Assembly: GCA_900208305.1 (NCBI GenBank)
Contig: OAPG01000014.1
Location: 62,001 to 126,000, forward strand
DNA: 64,000 bases
Origin: Melanopsichium pennsylvanicum
Taxonomy: Eukaryota > Basidiomycota > Ustilaginomycetes > Ustilaginales
Direction: 5' to 3'
Shown: positions 29,070 to 40,025 of the stretch, one piece after another
Position numbering within the stretch: the first letter of the stretch is position 1
How the letters are laid out: each line of letters starts with the position of its first letter
Program-made: the position numbers and the translations under genes
Notes under the pieces: generated by a model
Databases searched by the model: none
The model's input: only the letters and a program-made list of their open reading frames with translations
What the model was told of the DNA's origin: nothing

Positions 29070-31157
29070 GTTGAAAGGTGAAGAGGATCAAGGTTTCGTA
29101 AATCGGACGAGATTAAGACCGGCTTGATTGTGTTAGACGTGGATGTAAACAGATAGCAAAAAGGACGAAGGCAAATGGAGAGACACTTGTGCTTTGGATC
29201 AACCAGAAGCGCAAAAAAAAAGAAAGCGAGAGAGATGAGGGTGGTGATGGTATGCTACAGCACGGTGTTGTTGATAGATGCAGTTAGGATGAAAGAAGAA
29301 GAGAGAAGGGAGAACCAGCTCGTCAAGAAGGGTCAAGGAAACGCAAGATACACACGAGTGAGGGAGGAGGGATGATGGAAGAGGAAGGGAAACAAGAGAG
29401 AATGAGTAGAACAAGGAAATAGGGGAATGTACTGCATAGCGAGTGCGAGGAGGCTTTGAAAGAATCCTTGCTGCACTTCTTGGCGGGCATCAACCTCTCT
29501 AGCTGTCACGTCGTGTCTCCTTGAGCCGAGCGTGATCAGGTTGCAATGCCCCGACCCTGATGCGACATGTTGACTCACTCGTCAAAGCCCTTAAAGCGCT
29601 TGTTTTTCTTTCCACTTGCTCAAATTCAAACTTTCGGCCGTTGTTCTACTGGCTAAGATCTGCTTTAGGCTTTGGTTCCTATGTATGAATTTACTGACGT
29701 TATGAGTAGCACATCGAAGTTGAATGTTGGTGTGACTGTGCGAATCCAAACGATGAGGTCGTGTTGACAGCGCATACACTATTTGAGAAAGGCGTCACGA
29801 GAGCACAAGAATCAGCAGCGAAGAGACGCAACACTGTCTGGCTTGTCGATGCATCCAAGCATGTGCTTTTGGTTGAGCGAAAGCGAATAGCTGCATGGGT
29901 AGGAAGCACTGCCAACAAGACAAGCACGCTTGACTTGCAGTTGTACGGTACGGAAAGTAGGGGCCTCGTTCTGGCTCGGTTTGTGAGTAATGACGATCGC
30001 AGCGCTGTCCATGAGGTAAAAGGGATCACAAAGGGGTGCGCAAAGTTGGCCGAGCGAGGGAACAAGGAACAAGACACAGATGCCAGCGTGGTGAGGATCT
30101 GAGTGGCTTCGGCTGTCAAACCAATCGGCAGAGTGTTTGCGCAACGACTGCATTAGTGACTGCCATATCCGCATGGTCGTCTGTCAAAAATAAAAATAAA
30201 AATGAAAAAGGTGCTCTACAAGAAAGCCAAGCTGAGAGCTGCCGAGACTGACACGCGACAGACCACTCACCCACTCGAATTTCCAACTGTGATTAGTTTT
30301 CGAAGCTCAATTTTCAGACGTGTGATTACTCAAGATCGCGAGAAGAAAGGCGTGGTTGGATGGGCTCGGAATGGCAAAGGCGAGGGAAAATCTTGCATTT
30401 TGGAACAGCGCATGGCTCGGTGGATTGAATCGAGTATGCATATTGGCGCATGGCTCGGCTCTATTCAAGAGATACCAATCACATTCCGCTCCGCAATTCC
30501 ATGCCATGCTGTCAAAAGTTCCCACCTCGAGCTGTCACTCCGAACTCGTCTCAGTTTCGCAGGATGATTCGTTCACACGCCACTCGTGCACATCTTGCAG
30601 ACTGAAATGCTGAATACGCCAGCCAGAGCATCGTCATGCGAGTTGGTCTGTTGCTTACCCCCTCTTTCTTCAGGTTTCTCTCTTTCTTGTCAACCCTTTC
30701 GATCGCGGCCAAACATGTATCCGATATCAAGTGCCACTTCTTTTCTTACAATTATAAGAAGCAAGTGATACGCCACAGTGAGCGGTGCTAGAATTCTGAC
30801 TCGGCGAGGCTCTCCGGAAATAGCTAATCACTCGATCGAAATGTTCCTTCAGGCATGGCACGATTTCACTACACTGGCTTTGCAGAAGCTCAAAAATAGA
30901 AACGCGACTGCCGCTTTCTCCATTGGTCCATACCACTTCCGCTTGCGATATTCACCATCAGACTTGGTCACTCAAACCTAATGTTCCCGATGTTGACATC
31001 CACACGTTCATAGTCCAAACAAGCTCAGCCACTCACTCCTATACAATACAGTTAATTTACATCATGTATCCATATCAACATCCATGCTTTATATCGGGTG
31101 TGCTTTATATCAGGTGTGCTTTATATCAGGTGTGGACGAAATGCAAATTACAGTCAA
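29070..31157. other. Intergenic upstream of GH16 and 3' of Dna2
   Basis: About 2.1 kb. Overlapping open frames on both strands at 29700-30174 (up to 139 codons) show no recognisable domain and codon use is unremarkable, so I do not call a gene. Near the Dna2 end lies a 16-bp tandem triplicate (31086-31133). The GH16 promoter should be in the first several hundred bases. Confidence 0.5.
31086..31133. repeat. 16-bp tandem repeat, three copies
   Basis: GCTTTATATCRGGTGT is repeated three times head to tail with a single G/A difference in the first copy. It lies 25 bp from the Dna2 stop codon on its 3' side. Confidence 0.9.
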
Positions 31158-34100
31158 CTAAATCTCGCGAACCCAACCTTCCCTATGAACCAGCCTCAAT
31201 AGCGGCCTGAGCACATTTGAGCCCTCCAACGTGCTCCTGTGTCCCACCATAATCAGCTTCCTCTTGGCCCTCGTGAGTGTCACATTAAGTCTGCGCAGAT
31301 CGTTCAAAAGTTCACCCGTGTTGCCGCCTTTTTCCGCATCGCATTCCGAGCTCAAGTTGGCACGAGTAAATGTAATCAGAATGACATCCTTGTCTCTACC
31401 CTGACTTTGATCTGCTGTGAGGAGCTCAATCTCGTCCAACCCTTGCACTTGCCATGCTTGTTGCGTATGTGAATCTTGAACTAAAAGCGATCGCAAAAGC
31501 TTGATCTGTTGACGATACGGTGTTACAACGGCAATCTGTTCTGGCTTACAGCCTCCTGCGACGAGTGCAGAGGCGATGCGCACCATGAGCTCTGCTTCAA
31601 ATTCGTTCTTGACCAGTTCGCCATGTTTCGTCTCGCCCACATCCGCAAGACAACGTCTTGATGTGTCTAATAGGCGAACCTTGCTTGCCGGTTGCAGGAG
31701 GTCTTCCATCCATCCTTCTCCTCCACCTACATGCAAGGCAGCGTTGTGATCCGACAGCACCAGAGCCCGATCTCTGACGCTCTCACTCCCAGCCTTAAGC
31801 TCTCCTCTATACACCAGCTCATTCGACAGTCGCATAATGTCATCGTTCATCCTGTACTGCGATCTCAGTGCCACCATCGCGTCCTCACCGTAATGGTCGG
31901 TCAGAAGCTTAAACAACGATACGTCCAATCCGCCCGCCTTGGCTTCTGCGTTTTTGACCAGTGGCGGAAGTTGGTGGTGGTCTCCAACGAGGACAAACTT
32001 GTCTGCGAATCGCAGCGGCCCAAGACAAGTCGGGAGTGGGATTTGGGATGCTTCATCAACAATGCAGTAGTCGAAGAGATACGCCGCAGATGCCTCTTCC
32101 TCCGCATTGGAGCGGCTGCGGAGCTTCTTGGCTACACCGGAGGAGAAGAAAGTGTGATGAATGCTGAGGCAGGTCGCTGCAACCACATTGGGCGATTCGA
32201 AAGCGTTCGTGAGTTCGTCCAGACTCTTGCATCTGGGGAGCAGAAATCGCTGTGCATCCGGGTGCACCTTGTCCTTACTGCCAAGACGCAGAATCCGCAT
32301 CTGCTTCTCTCCTTCCTTTCCGCTATCCTTTCCGGCCTCATCTTCCGCAAGCTTCCTTAGAATCGTGTCCACAGCCGAATGCGTATAGCTCGTAAGCAAG
32401 ATTCGCTTGCCCAACTTGACAAGTAGCTCGATCAGGTTTGCGATGGTTGTGGTCTTTCCCGTGCCAGGCATGCCGAGAACCAGAGCATAGTCTTGCGCCG
32501 ACAGCACTTTGTCTATGGCTGTTCTCTGATCCTCGTTGATACTTGCTTTGGCACGTGCTCGCGAAATCAACTTCCCACCAGCAGGATAAGCTTCATCGAG
32601 CTCTTCCGAACGAAGAAAGCGCGGAGGCCGCATGTCGACAATGAGCTCGCGGCGCTTTACGTCTCCGCCTCTCTTTAGGGTCAAGAACAATGCGGCCAAA
32701 TTCGCTCGAACACGACCCATCCCACTTCCCAGCTCGTCCTTGTCAATTCGAAAAACAAGCCGTTCCGCCGCGGTAGCAACGTCTAAAGGCGTTTGCGGTG
32801 CACAGCGGTGACTCTTCTCCAGCGCTCTGCGCATCGCAGCATCGAGCGAATGATCCAATCCGACTTCAATGGCCGTCGGTGTTAACTTGGTCACAAACCC
32901 TTGTGCGACTGAAAGCATGTCCGGCTCGATCGAGATCGTTACCGGATCATTGACCGTGATGTGACCAGAGAGCAGACCACTTTCTGCACTCTGAGTCGGA
33001 TCGTGATGACGGACGAAGCGATGCACAGCTCTACGCATCGAGCTCGAAGCTTCAGGCGCGAGGCTTCCAGGAACAAGGTCGAGACGCATGCTGCCAAAGC
33101 AGCGACCCACCTTTTCTCGTTGTTCTGCTGTCATTGTCCACATCTCCCTACGAAAGCGCACTGCATCCTCCTCCTCGAGATTGAGCAAATGGTCCCATTT
33201 GCGGAAGAATTCGAGATGTATATCGCTGAGATGACCGATCTTTTGCTCGTAGACATCAGCGATTGGCGACCGCTTGGAGAGCAAGTTGTCAGACTTCCGC
33301 AACCCGCGACATTCAATGTCGTCCACATTGCCCTCTGAAGGTTCTATTACATTCTCGACAGCACGGCGAAAGAGCATGCATCCATCGACGGCGTAGCAAC
33401 GCCGACACTTGTGCTCGTTGTCGATTGTCGGCGGTAACACTTGCACGGCCTCCTCGGCTATTTCTGAACGGTCGGGTTTGCGCAGGCGACCTGCATCGTG
33501 GCGCAGATAGTGAGCAAGCTCATTGCGGCCAATAACGAGACTGCGTACTTCGTTCCGGCTTCGGCTGATACGATGCAGCTCGCCAGATTTGGAGTAATAG
33601 AGTAACCCGTCGCTGACTCGGACTCCGTAGCGATCCGACATCATGAGCGTATATAGCATGGTCTGAGCACGATGCTCTGTCGATACGACCTCTGCACGAC
33701 CCGTCTTGATCTCTAAGGGTACTACCGATGTCGTCACACGGCGTTTCTCCTGTTGTACAGACGCGATCCCCTTTAGTTCTCCATGCGACAAAGCCTGTTT
33801 TGGATGACTCGAAGCCCTCCGCAACGATGGCAAATCTGATTGTTCGAGGATGTCACATTCGACAGAGACATCGACTTTGCCCTTGAGACCGAAGATGGGG
33901 CTCCAGATCTCTTCTTCGACATCGAGGATGCGTCTGAGCCGGACTTTCGAAGGTTCCGAGGCGGATGGACGGCCCGATTCGCGCAGAGTTGCTTCTGGAT
34001 GGAATGTTGCATCATCCTCTCGAAGCAGAAAGGTACGAGCAAAGTGGGCAAATGGTGCGGCTTTCTCTCGCAGTTGGACCGCCGCGTCATCGGCGCTGAG

Positions 34101-35492
34101 TTCGATGGCATACAAGCTTTCGATATTGAAGTGCACTTGCTGTTGGACCTGACTTTCTACGAAGGCTCTGCTGAAGTCGCCGATGCCTTGCCATTGTTCA
34201 GGCCAAGGGGACGAGGATGAAACCGCGCTGCTAGAGAGCTCTTGCTTGACGACATTGTTTGTCAACGAGCTCTGCGATGTTTGCGCTGTTGGCGATGCTG
34301 TAAGGCATGCTTGGAGCAGCTCGTGAAGCATATTTCCCATGACCAGGCTGACTGAGACGTCCGAAGCGCCCTTCAACCGATCCTGGACAACGGGCTTGCG
34401 GATGCAAGACGCGACATCTGCTACCTTGGTGGCCGGTACGAGAACATCCGGATGAACCACCAAGAGGTTGTTCAGCGCGTGGTCGGCTTCTGGGGAGTCT
34501 TTTGAGGTGACAGAACGCGACGCAAAGATCATGATCTTGGCTGTCGGCGCTTCTTCCGACGCTAGCAATTCTTGTGCAGCGCATTGTGACAAGGATGGCA
34601 TCGATGCCAAATCATCCCACAGATCTTCGTCGTCGTCATCGCCATTTGCAGCGCTGACTTGACCTACTGCAGGCTGATCCATCGCTACCTCAATCTTTGA
34701 AGTGGATTTGGATTCACGCGCTTCCTTCGCGTCGGATTTGCCCGTATCATCTAGCAGGATAGGAATTTTCCTCGAGCCGTCTTCGAAGCGACCAACGAGG
34801 TGAACGATGCTGCCAATAGAGACCATGGTCTGCATCCAGTCATCGCGGAGCGAGGCGAGCAAGATTTCCGGCTGTTGATCCATTGTGAAACTATTTGTGC
34901 TAGCCTTTCGAGGACTGCTCTGATTGATGTGCTTGCTGTATTTGTCGGCCTCCAGGACGAGCAGCTTCTCCGAACGCGAACGTGCTGATCCGCTTAGTCC
35001 ATCCAACTTGACCTCGTATGAGCTTTCGGCGATCGCCAGAACGCGGCATCTGGTGTAGTTGCACTGCTCCCACGCTTGCTTGTCAATGTTACTGTCTGTG
35101 CGCATTTGCGGTGAGGCGGAGCGCTCGGACGACGATGCATGTAAAGCAAGATCGTTGCCATGTTGTATCTTTTGACGCTTTAAAACCGAGGGCGAGACAA
35201 TGCGTGGTGTTGTAGGTTTTCGCGCGCTCTTTGGAGGGGGGCGAAACCAATCTTCGAGATCGCGGTCTGCTAGCGGCTGTTGCTGAAAGCGAGAGGTGTC
35301 CTTGAGCGGGGATCTAGCATGAGCAATTCGAGAGATGGGACTGGTCGACGCCTTGGATCGCTGTGACAATTCTGGAAGGCGGGCCGGCTTTTTCTTCGGT
35401 GGACTCTGCGATGGAGGGATAGAAAATAGCGAAGCGTCGAGATCGGCGAAGAGGTCGTCCATGAACCGAGAGTCAGCAGCGTCGAGTGCCAT
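31158..35492 (-). CDS. DNA2: DNA replication helicase/nuclease Dna2
   Basis: A 1444-residue protein from the ATG at 35492; the frame opens nine bases earlier with GTG. Dna2 cuts long Okazaki flaps and resects double-strand breaks. The N-terminal 300 residues are disordered. The RecB-like nuclease domain (about 360-720) contains HELLQACLT, GKVDVSVECDIL and VPLEIKTGR (about 590), the D...E-x-K catalytic set. The 4Fe-4S ligands are the Cys in LLQACLT and the CRRCYAVDGC cluster (C-x2-C-x5-C, about 695). The SF1 helicase follows: GMPGTGKTTTIANLIELL Walker A (about 1007), DEASQIPLPTCLGPL (about 1144), VGDHHQLPPLV, SQYRMNDDIMRLSN, TADQSQGRDKDVILITFTR and NVTLTRAKRKLIMVGH (about 1405). All motifs look intact, so an active enzyme is expected. 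It is upstream of and unrelated to GH16. Confidence 0.97.
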   Translation of the reverse strand: MALDAADSRFMDDLFADLDASLFSIPPSQSPPKKKPARLPELSQRSKASTSPISRIAHARSPLKDTSRFQQQPLADRDLEDWFRPPPKSARKPTTPRIVSPSVLKRQKIQHGNDLALHASSSERSASPQMRTDSNIDKQAWEQCNYTRCRVLAIAESSYEVKLDGLSGSARSRSEKLLVLEADKYSKHINQSSPRKASTNSFTMDQQPEILLASLRDDWMQTMVSIGSIVHLVGRFEDGSRKIPILLDDTGKSDAKEARESKSTSKIEVAMDQPAVGQVSAANGDDDDEDLWDDLASMPSLSQCAAQELLASEEAPTAKIMIFASRSVTSKDSPEADHALNNLLVVHPDVLVPATKVADVASCIRKPVVQDRLKGASDVSVSLVMGNMLHELLQACLTASPTAQTSQSSLTNNVVKQELSSSAVSSSSPWPEQWQGIGDFSRAFVESQVQQQVHFNIESLYAIELSADDAAVQLREKAAPFAHFARTFLLREDDATFHPEATLRESGRPSASEPSKVRLRRILDVEEEIWSPIFGLKGKVDVSVECDILEQSDLPSLRRASSHPKQALSHGELKGIASVQQEKRRVTTSVVPLEIKTGRAEVVSTEHRAQTMLYTLMMSDRYGVRVSDGLLYYSKSGELHRISRSRNEVRSLVIGRNELAHYLRHDAGRLRKPDRSEIAEEAVQVLPPTIDNEHKCRRCYAVDGCMLFRRAVENVIEPSEGNVDDIECRGLRKSDNLLSKRSPIADVYEQKIGHLSDIHLEFFRKWDHLLNLEEEDAVRFRREMWTMTAEQREKVGRCFGSMRLDLVPGSLAPEASSSMRRAVHRFVRHHDPTQSAESGLLSGHITVNDPVTISIEPDMLSVAQGFVTKLTPTAIEVGLDHSLDAAMRRALEKSHRCAPQTPLDVATAAERLVFRIDKDELGSGMGRVRANLAALFLTLKRGGDVKRRELIVDMRPPRFLRSEELDEAYPAGGKLISRARAKASINEDQRTAIDKVLSAQDYALVLGMPGTGKTTTIANLIELLVKLGKRILLTSYTHSAVDTILRKLAEDEAGKDSGKEGEKQMRILRLGSKDKVHPDAQRFLLPRCKSLDELTNAFESPNVVAATCLSIHHTFFSSGVAKKLRSRSNAEEEASAAYLFDYCIVDEASQIPLPTCLGPLRFADKFVLVGDHHQLPPLVKNAEAKAGGLDVSLFKLLTDHYGEDAMVALRSQYRMNDDIMRLSNELVYRGELKAGSESVRDRALVLSDHNAALHVGGGEGWMEDLLQPASKVRLLDTSRRCLADVGETKHGELVKNEFEAELMVRIASALVAGGCKPEQIAVVTPYRQQIKLLRSLLVQDSHTQQAWQVQGLDEIELLTADQSQGRDKDVILITFTRANLSSECDAEKGGNTGELLNDLRRLNVTLTRAKRKLIMVGHRSTLEGSNVLRPLLRLVHREGWVREI

Positions 35493-36014
35493 TGCTGCCA
35501 CGCTGGTCGGAGCAGACCGAAGGTCGCCTTGGTGAATCGAATCGGCTAAACGTGAGGCAAAGAGCCTCGTGCTTGTGATTCTAGGGCGGAACGCGAGTTA
35601 TACAACAGGGGTATTTGTTCGTGTAATGTTGGATAGTGTCAGGACTGGCGGAGAATGGTGGTGATTGTGTCGAACATCCCGAAGCAGCGAGAAGATCCTT
35701 TGCCATTCCAAGCGCAGCAAAGATGTGTTGGTTGTTGTTCAACGCGCCTACAATCCTGCACACGGCGACTTTTTCCTTACTTGGACCCTTGACTGCTCGT
35801 GTCGTGTCGCGCGTTTCAAAATTGATAGAGTTTCAGGTCGCGTCAATCATAGCGAATTTTAAGCACCACATCCGTCGATGGCTACGCAAGCAAGGTGAAG
35901 AAGAAGAAGAAGAAGAAGAAGAAGGAGATAGTGTTGACCATTGCGAGATCTAAAAGTACAGTGTAGCTGCCGGACGACGAGTCGAAAAAGGACTGTGAAG
36001 AAAGGTTTTGCATC
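35493..36014. other. Intergenic Dna2-Arp9 with GAA repeat
   Basis: About 520 bp: the Dna2 promoter (minus strand) and the 3' side of Arp9. A GAA trinucleotide run of about nine units lies at 35897-35925. No gene is seen. Confidence 0.6.
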
Positions 36015-37670
36015 TCAGCCACCGAGCTTGACGGCAAAAGCCTGGTTAGGACCAACCTCGTTGTAGTTCTGCTTGGTGATGAAAGCCTTTGCTTGCGGAT
36101 CACCAAAGATCAGCTTGGCAAAGATTGTGCCGCCGAGGAAGGGAGCCAGATCGTTGCGATCTTTGAATTCGGAAAAGTAGTCGGGCACCTTAAGCGCACG
36201 GACGTTGCGAGCTTGCAACGGATTGGGCTCGGCGAGCACCTGCGCTGCCTCGGTCGGCTCCGTTGCGACAAAGTCTGACAGTGAAGAGATGGCCTCAAAC
36301 TGGATCGTCTTGATCTTTGCAGGCTGGCCGGTGAAGACGAGGTTCTCCCACAATTGTGGTCGTCGATCGGCATCCTCGATTCTTGAAATTGCATTTGCGA
36401 TACCAAGCGGCAGCGCGATGGCTTGACTCCAATCGGGTGATTCGGTCGGCGTGGGATAGCTGTCGTGACTTTCGATGCTATGAGCTTCGGCGTCGTTGGC
36501 CTCTGTGAGGATCGGGCCTGCCCCGAAAGGCTCGTCTCCGATTTGAAGTTCGGCTGCTCCCGCAACATCTTTGAGGATTTCTGGTCGGAATAGCGGCTCA
36601 ATGAATCGGAAGCGTTCGGGACCCACCTTGAGCTTCAAGCCGCGGAAGTGAACGAGAACCGCCTTTTCATCGGTTGATCCGCCAGCTTGACCGTCCTCTC
36701 CAGTGATGGAGGCCAGAATGGCTTCATCGATCTCTTCACCCTGGTGCGCCTCGATCGCCCTGCGCCTCTCCTCCTCTTCCTCGTCATGCTTCTTTGTACC
36801 TTCAACGAGAACAGCAGCGATGTCAAAATTACCCTCGTCATCCTCGCCATCTACCGCCGATGCGATACCTCCGGCTCCTTTCTTGACTGCTTCCTCGTCC
36901 ACCACCAGTCCTTCTTCTACTAATTGCTGAGCGAGCGAGAACATGGCATTTTTGAGCGCAGCTTCGTCGCTCTGGCGCGAAGATGTCGAGGAGACCTTGC
37001 GGGTATATCGAAGCAGCGTCTGGATTGCCTTGACCAGGCTTTGGTCACGACGCAAGAGGTGAGCAAGGTAGAGGATGCAGTGGCGAGCACCAATGTCTGT
37101 TTTGACGTTGGCATTAGAATGCACCACGCATTCAATGACTGGTGTGATGTCGCAGCTCTCGTATCCAAGGTCGACTACGCAAGCGTTCATGGTGCCGACG
37201 CCGTAACACGAGAGCAGGGGCTTTTCCGCGATCGTAATAGCAGCCGAGTTGAAGTGCTCGAAGAAGATCTGGGTAAGGTGTGCATGTGTTGCTCTAGAGA
37301 TGGGAAGCGGAAGGCTGATGAGGACGTTCGAGTCGTTGTGCGAGCGTCGAATGGGCAAAAGATGGAAGAGAATGTAGTTCCAGAGCGCGATCATCTGCTG
37401 CCAATCACGCACATAGCCCTTGCGTATCGGCCAGAAGATGGCTATATCATCACCACGATGCTCGGCCTCATCGAGTGCTGATCCCACGAGGTATTGTGTG
37501 TAGTCGAGAGGTGATGATGTGGAAGAGCCCGATGCTGCTGAACGTGGGAGCCCAACACGTGCTGTCAACGAGATGGAAGGACGCTTCAAGATCTCGTGAA
37601 TACCATAGCCAGCAGTGATGGTGTGGGATCCAGTGATGACAATGACCGTCCTTGCTTCTCGAGCCGTCAT
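36015..37670 (-). CDS. ARP9: Actin-related protein Arp9 (SWI/SNF and RSC remodeller subunit)
   Basis: A 551-residue actin-fold protein, one exon, ATG at 37670. The N-terminus has the actin phosphate-1-like strand (TVIVITGSHTITAGYG), then DIAIFWPIRKGYVRDWQQMIALWNY, LISLPLPISRATHAHLTQIFFEHF and ACVVDLGYESCDITPVIE, the expected subdomain order. A charged insert with Glu-rich stretches (about 245-330) separates the halves. The C-terminal block RPQLWENLVFTGQPAKIK...FLGGTIFAKLIFGDPQAKAFITKQNYNEVGPNQAF matches Arp9 rather than conventional actin or Arp8. Nucleotide-binding residues are only partly kept, in line with Arp9 acting structurally with Arp7 or Arp42 on the remodeller HSA helix. It is divergent from prohibitin 2 over about 530 bp. 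Confidence 0.88.
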   Translation of the reverse strand: MTAREARTVIVITGSHTITAGYGIHEILKRPSISLTARVGLPRSAASGSSTSSPLDYTQYLVGSALDEAEHRGDDIAIFWPIRKGYVRDWQQMIALWNYILFHLLPIRRSHNDSNVLISLPLPISRATHAHLTQIFFEHFNSAAITIAEKPLLSCYGVGTMNACVVDLGYESCDITPVIECVVHSNANVKTDIGARHCILYLAHLLRRDQSLVKAIQTLLRYTRKVSSTSSRQSDEAALKNAMFSLAQQLVEEGLVVDEEAVKKGAGGIASAVDGEDDEGNFDIAAVLVEGTKKHDEEEEERRRAIEAHQGEEIDEAILASITGEDGQAGGSTDEKAVLVHFRGLKLKVGPERFRFIEPLFRPEILKDVAGAAELQIGDEPFGAGPILTEANDAEAHSIESHDSYPTPTESPDWSQAIALPLGIANAISRIEDADRRPQLWENLVFTGQPAKIKTIQFEAISSLSDFVATEPTEAAQVLAEPNPLQARNVRALKVPDYFSEFKDRNDLAPFLGGTIFAKLIFGDPQAKAFITKQNYNEVGPNQAFAVKLGG

Positions 37671-38204
37671 CGTTGTAGGTCAGGCGCCAGACGTTGAGAG
37701 CCGTATGCTATGTGCGTCAGAATAAGGTGGATGCGAGGTTGGATGCCTAAGAGAGTCTGTGCTCCATAGTTCATCCGCTCCTTGTCAGAATTTAAGTTCG
37801 GGTCACAGCTTCGCGTGTTTCTGTTGGCGCTTTCTTTGCGTTTGGCTTACTCGGGCGATAAAATGGTGATCGCTTTCTTTGCAGCCAAAAAAGGCTGAGC
37901 CAATCCGCAATTCTGGAGATGCACGCTTTGGTCAACCTCGAGAAATTCTAGTTGCGCGGGCAATTCCACACTGAGGAGCTCCAAAGCATCATTGCCTTGC
38001 CTAGTTTTGTCGTCGTTACCATCATTACCGCTTCCGGCCCATTTCTTCGTCCCTTCTTCTAAGCCGCACATTTCCAAGCTGTGTGCCCATCAGCACTGTG
38101 CTCATTAGCTCGACGTTGATACAGACATCAACAACAACTTTTGAAAACCAACTCGGTATTAGAAGCTGGAACTCTTCACCTTCGCTGGACTCCCCTTTGA
38201 CACA
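37671..38204. promoter_or_regulatory. Divergent Arp9/PHB2 promoter region
   Basis: 534 bp between two start codons on opposite strands. Both promoters must lie here. No specific element is recognised. Confidence 0.5.
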
Positions 38205-39188
38205 ATGAACCGCGGGTCTGGTCCTCAGAATATTTTCCGCACGCTCGAGCGTTTGCGACAACAGGCTCAACAGGCATCACAGCAATTTAAGAGTGCAGGC
38301 AAGCCCGGTGGAAGCAGCGGCGGTAGTGGAGGCGGAGGTCGTGGAGGTCCCCCCAATCTCTCCAACATCCTCGGTGGTTCCGCTGGTATCGTTGCTCTGG
38401 TAGCTCTTGGCTTCGGTATCAACATGTCCATCTTCAACGTCGACGGTGGTCACCGTGCTATCAAGTACTCGCGTCTGTCAGGTATCAAGGAAACCATCTT
38501 CAACGAAGGTACCCACTTTATGATCCCTTGGTTCGAGAAGCCTATCGACTACGACGTGCGTGCCAAGCCTCGCAGCATTGCCTCCCTCACAGGTACCAAG
38601 GATCTGCAGATGGTATCGCTCACCTGTCGTGTTCTCTCTCGCCCACGCATCGATGCGCTCCCCACCATCTTCCGCGAGCTCGGTTCGGACTACGACGAGC
38701 GTGTTTTGCCCTCCATCGTCAACGAAGTGCTAAAGTCGGTCGTCGCCCAGTTCAACGCTTCACAGCTCATTACACAGCGAGAGATGGTTTCAAGATTGGT
38801 GCGCGACAACTTGACCGCTCGTGCACAGCGCTTCAACCTCGTCCTGGACGATGTTTCCATCACCCACGTTTCTTTCTCGCCCGAATTCACCCACGCCGTC
38901 GAGGCCAAGCAGATTGCACAGCAGGCCGCTCTGCGTGCCGCCTTCTTGGTCGACCAGGCTATCCAGGAGAAGGCCTCCATCATCGTCAGGGCACAGGGTG
39001 AGGCCAGGTCCGCTGAGCTCATCGGTGAGGCTGTCAAGAAGAATAAGGGTTTCCTTAAGCTTCGTAAGCTCGAGGCTGCTCGTGACATTGCTACCATTCT
39101 CTCGCAAGCCGGTACCAACAACAAGGTGCTGCTCGATGCAGACACTCTTTTGCTCAACGTCGCCAACGAGGATCCGAACTCTTCGTAG
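38205..39188 (+). CDS. PHB2: Prohibitin 2
   Basis: A 327-residue protein, ATG at 38205, no intron. Prohibitin 2 forms ring complexes with prohibitin 1 in the mitochondrial inner membrane that hold m-AAA protease and respiratory assembly. An N-terminal basic helix and a Gly-rich segment (about 33-50) precede one membrane span (SAGIVALVALGFGINMSIF, about 58-76). The PHB/SPFH domain follows with VDGGHRAIKYSRL, EGTHFMIPWFEKPIDYDVRAKPR, TGTKDLQMVSLTCRVLSRP and YDERVLPSIVNEVLKSVVAQFNASQLITQRE. A C-terminal coiled coil (KQIAQQAALRAAFLVDQAIQEK) completes it. The motif set is that of PHB2 rather than PHB1 (longer N-terminus, SRLSGIKETIF). Confidence 0.97.
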   Translation: MNRGSGPQNIFRTLERLRQQAQQASQQFKSAGKPGGSSGGSGGGGRGGPPNLSNILGGSAGIVALVALGFGINMSIFNVDGGHRAIKYSRLSGIKETIFNEGTHFMIPWFEKPIDYDVRAKPRSIASLTGTKDLQMVSLTCRVLSRPRIDALPTIFRELGSDYDERVLPSIVNEVLKSVVAQFNASQLITQREMVSRLVRDNLTARAQRFNLVLDDVSITHVSFSPEFTHAVEAKQIAQQAALRAAFLVDQAIQEKASIIVRAQGEARSAELIGEAVKKNKGFLKLRKLEAARDIATILSQAGTNNKVLLDADTLLLNVANEDPNSS

Positions 39189-40025
39189 TCGACAAACGAG
39201 TTGGAAAAGCAGCAGCATACCCTTGCATTTGTCTCCTGTATTCTATCCTTGTCAGTTGCGCGATCTTGCATTCTCCACTCAATTTCAATCTACGGTTCAA
39301 GATATACATTTGTTTTCCCTATCGTAAGCCTGTGCCAAGGGATGATTTTGGTTGGCTTAGAGGTTGCAAGATGGGTGGCAGTTGCCCGTGTGAGCGTGAG
39401 TTGAGGTTGGGTTTACGATGCATTTCCGATGATTTAGTGAGCAAGCGATGGAGCGGTAGGCAGTTGTGTGGGAAGCCGAGCAGGATGTCTGCAGAATCTT
39501 ACCGTGCTCACATTTGTGACCTTTCGACGTATCAGCGTAGTGAGATTTCGGCACGTGCGATCAAGCACAACACCGAAGGCGCGACGCTTCTGACAAACTG
39601 GTGAGGATGCGTATAAGAAATTACTCACACTCACTCGGGATTTCAGTTTGCAAGAGCAAATCACGTCCATCACAAACAAGCTGCTTGAAGACAGCCCAAC
39701 ATATATATCCGAAAAAAACAGAGATAGCAACCGCCGCTCTATGCGAACGACGGCAGCAGCTCCAACGGCAATTTTAGTATTTTAGTAGGAAAAGGGAAGA
39801 TGAGAAGACACAAGATAAGCTCCCCTCATCCCAAGTCGAGAACTGGGATAGAACTTCGAATGAGACTGGGTGTAAGCGTGCGTAAAATGCTTTATAAGAT
39901 GCATGTGACTTTTGAGAGATTCATCGGACCCTAAGGAAAAGAGAGGAAACAAACAGAGAGCGCGATTTTTGACACAGCAAGGGAGGTGCAAAGGTGCGAG
40001 GTCGCTGTCCGAAGGAATTTGCCGC
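39189..40025. other. Convergent intergenic PHB2/uL1
   Basis: About 840 bp between two stop codons, with the 3' UTRs of both genes. No gene, RNA or repeat is recognised. Confidence 0.55.

Noticed and set aside
29700..30174. Overlapping frames of 113, 120 and 139 codons
   Set aside because: No domain, signal or paralogue is recognisable and they overlap on opposite strands; chance is sufficient.
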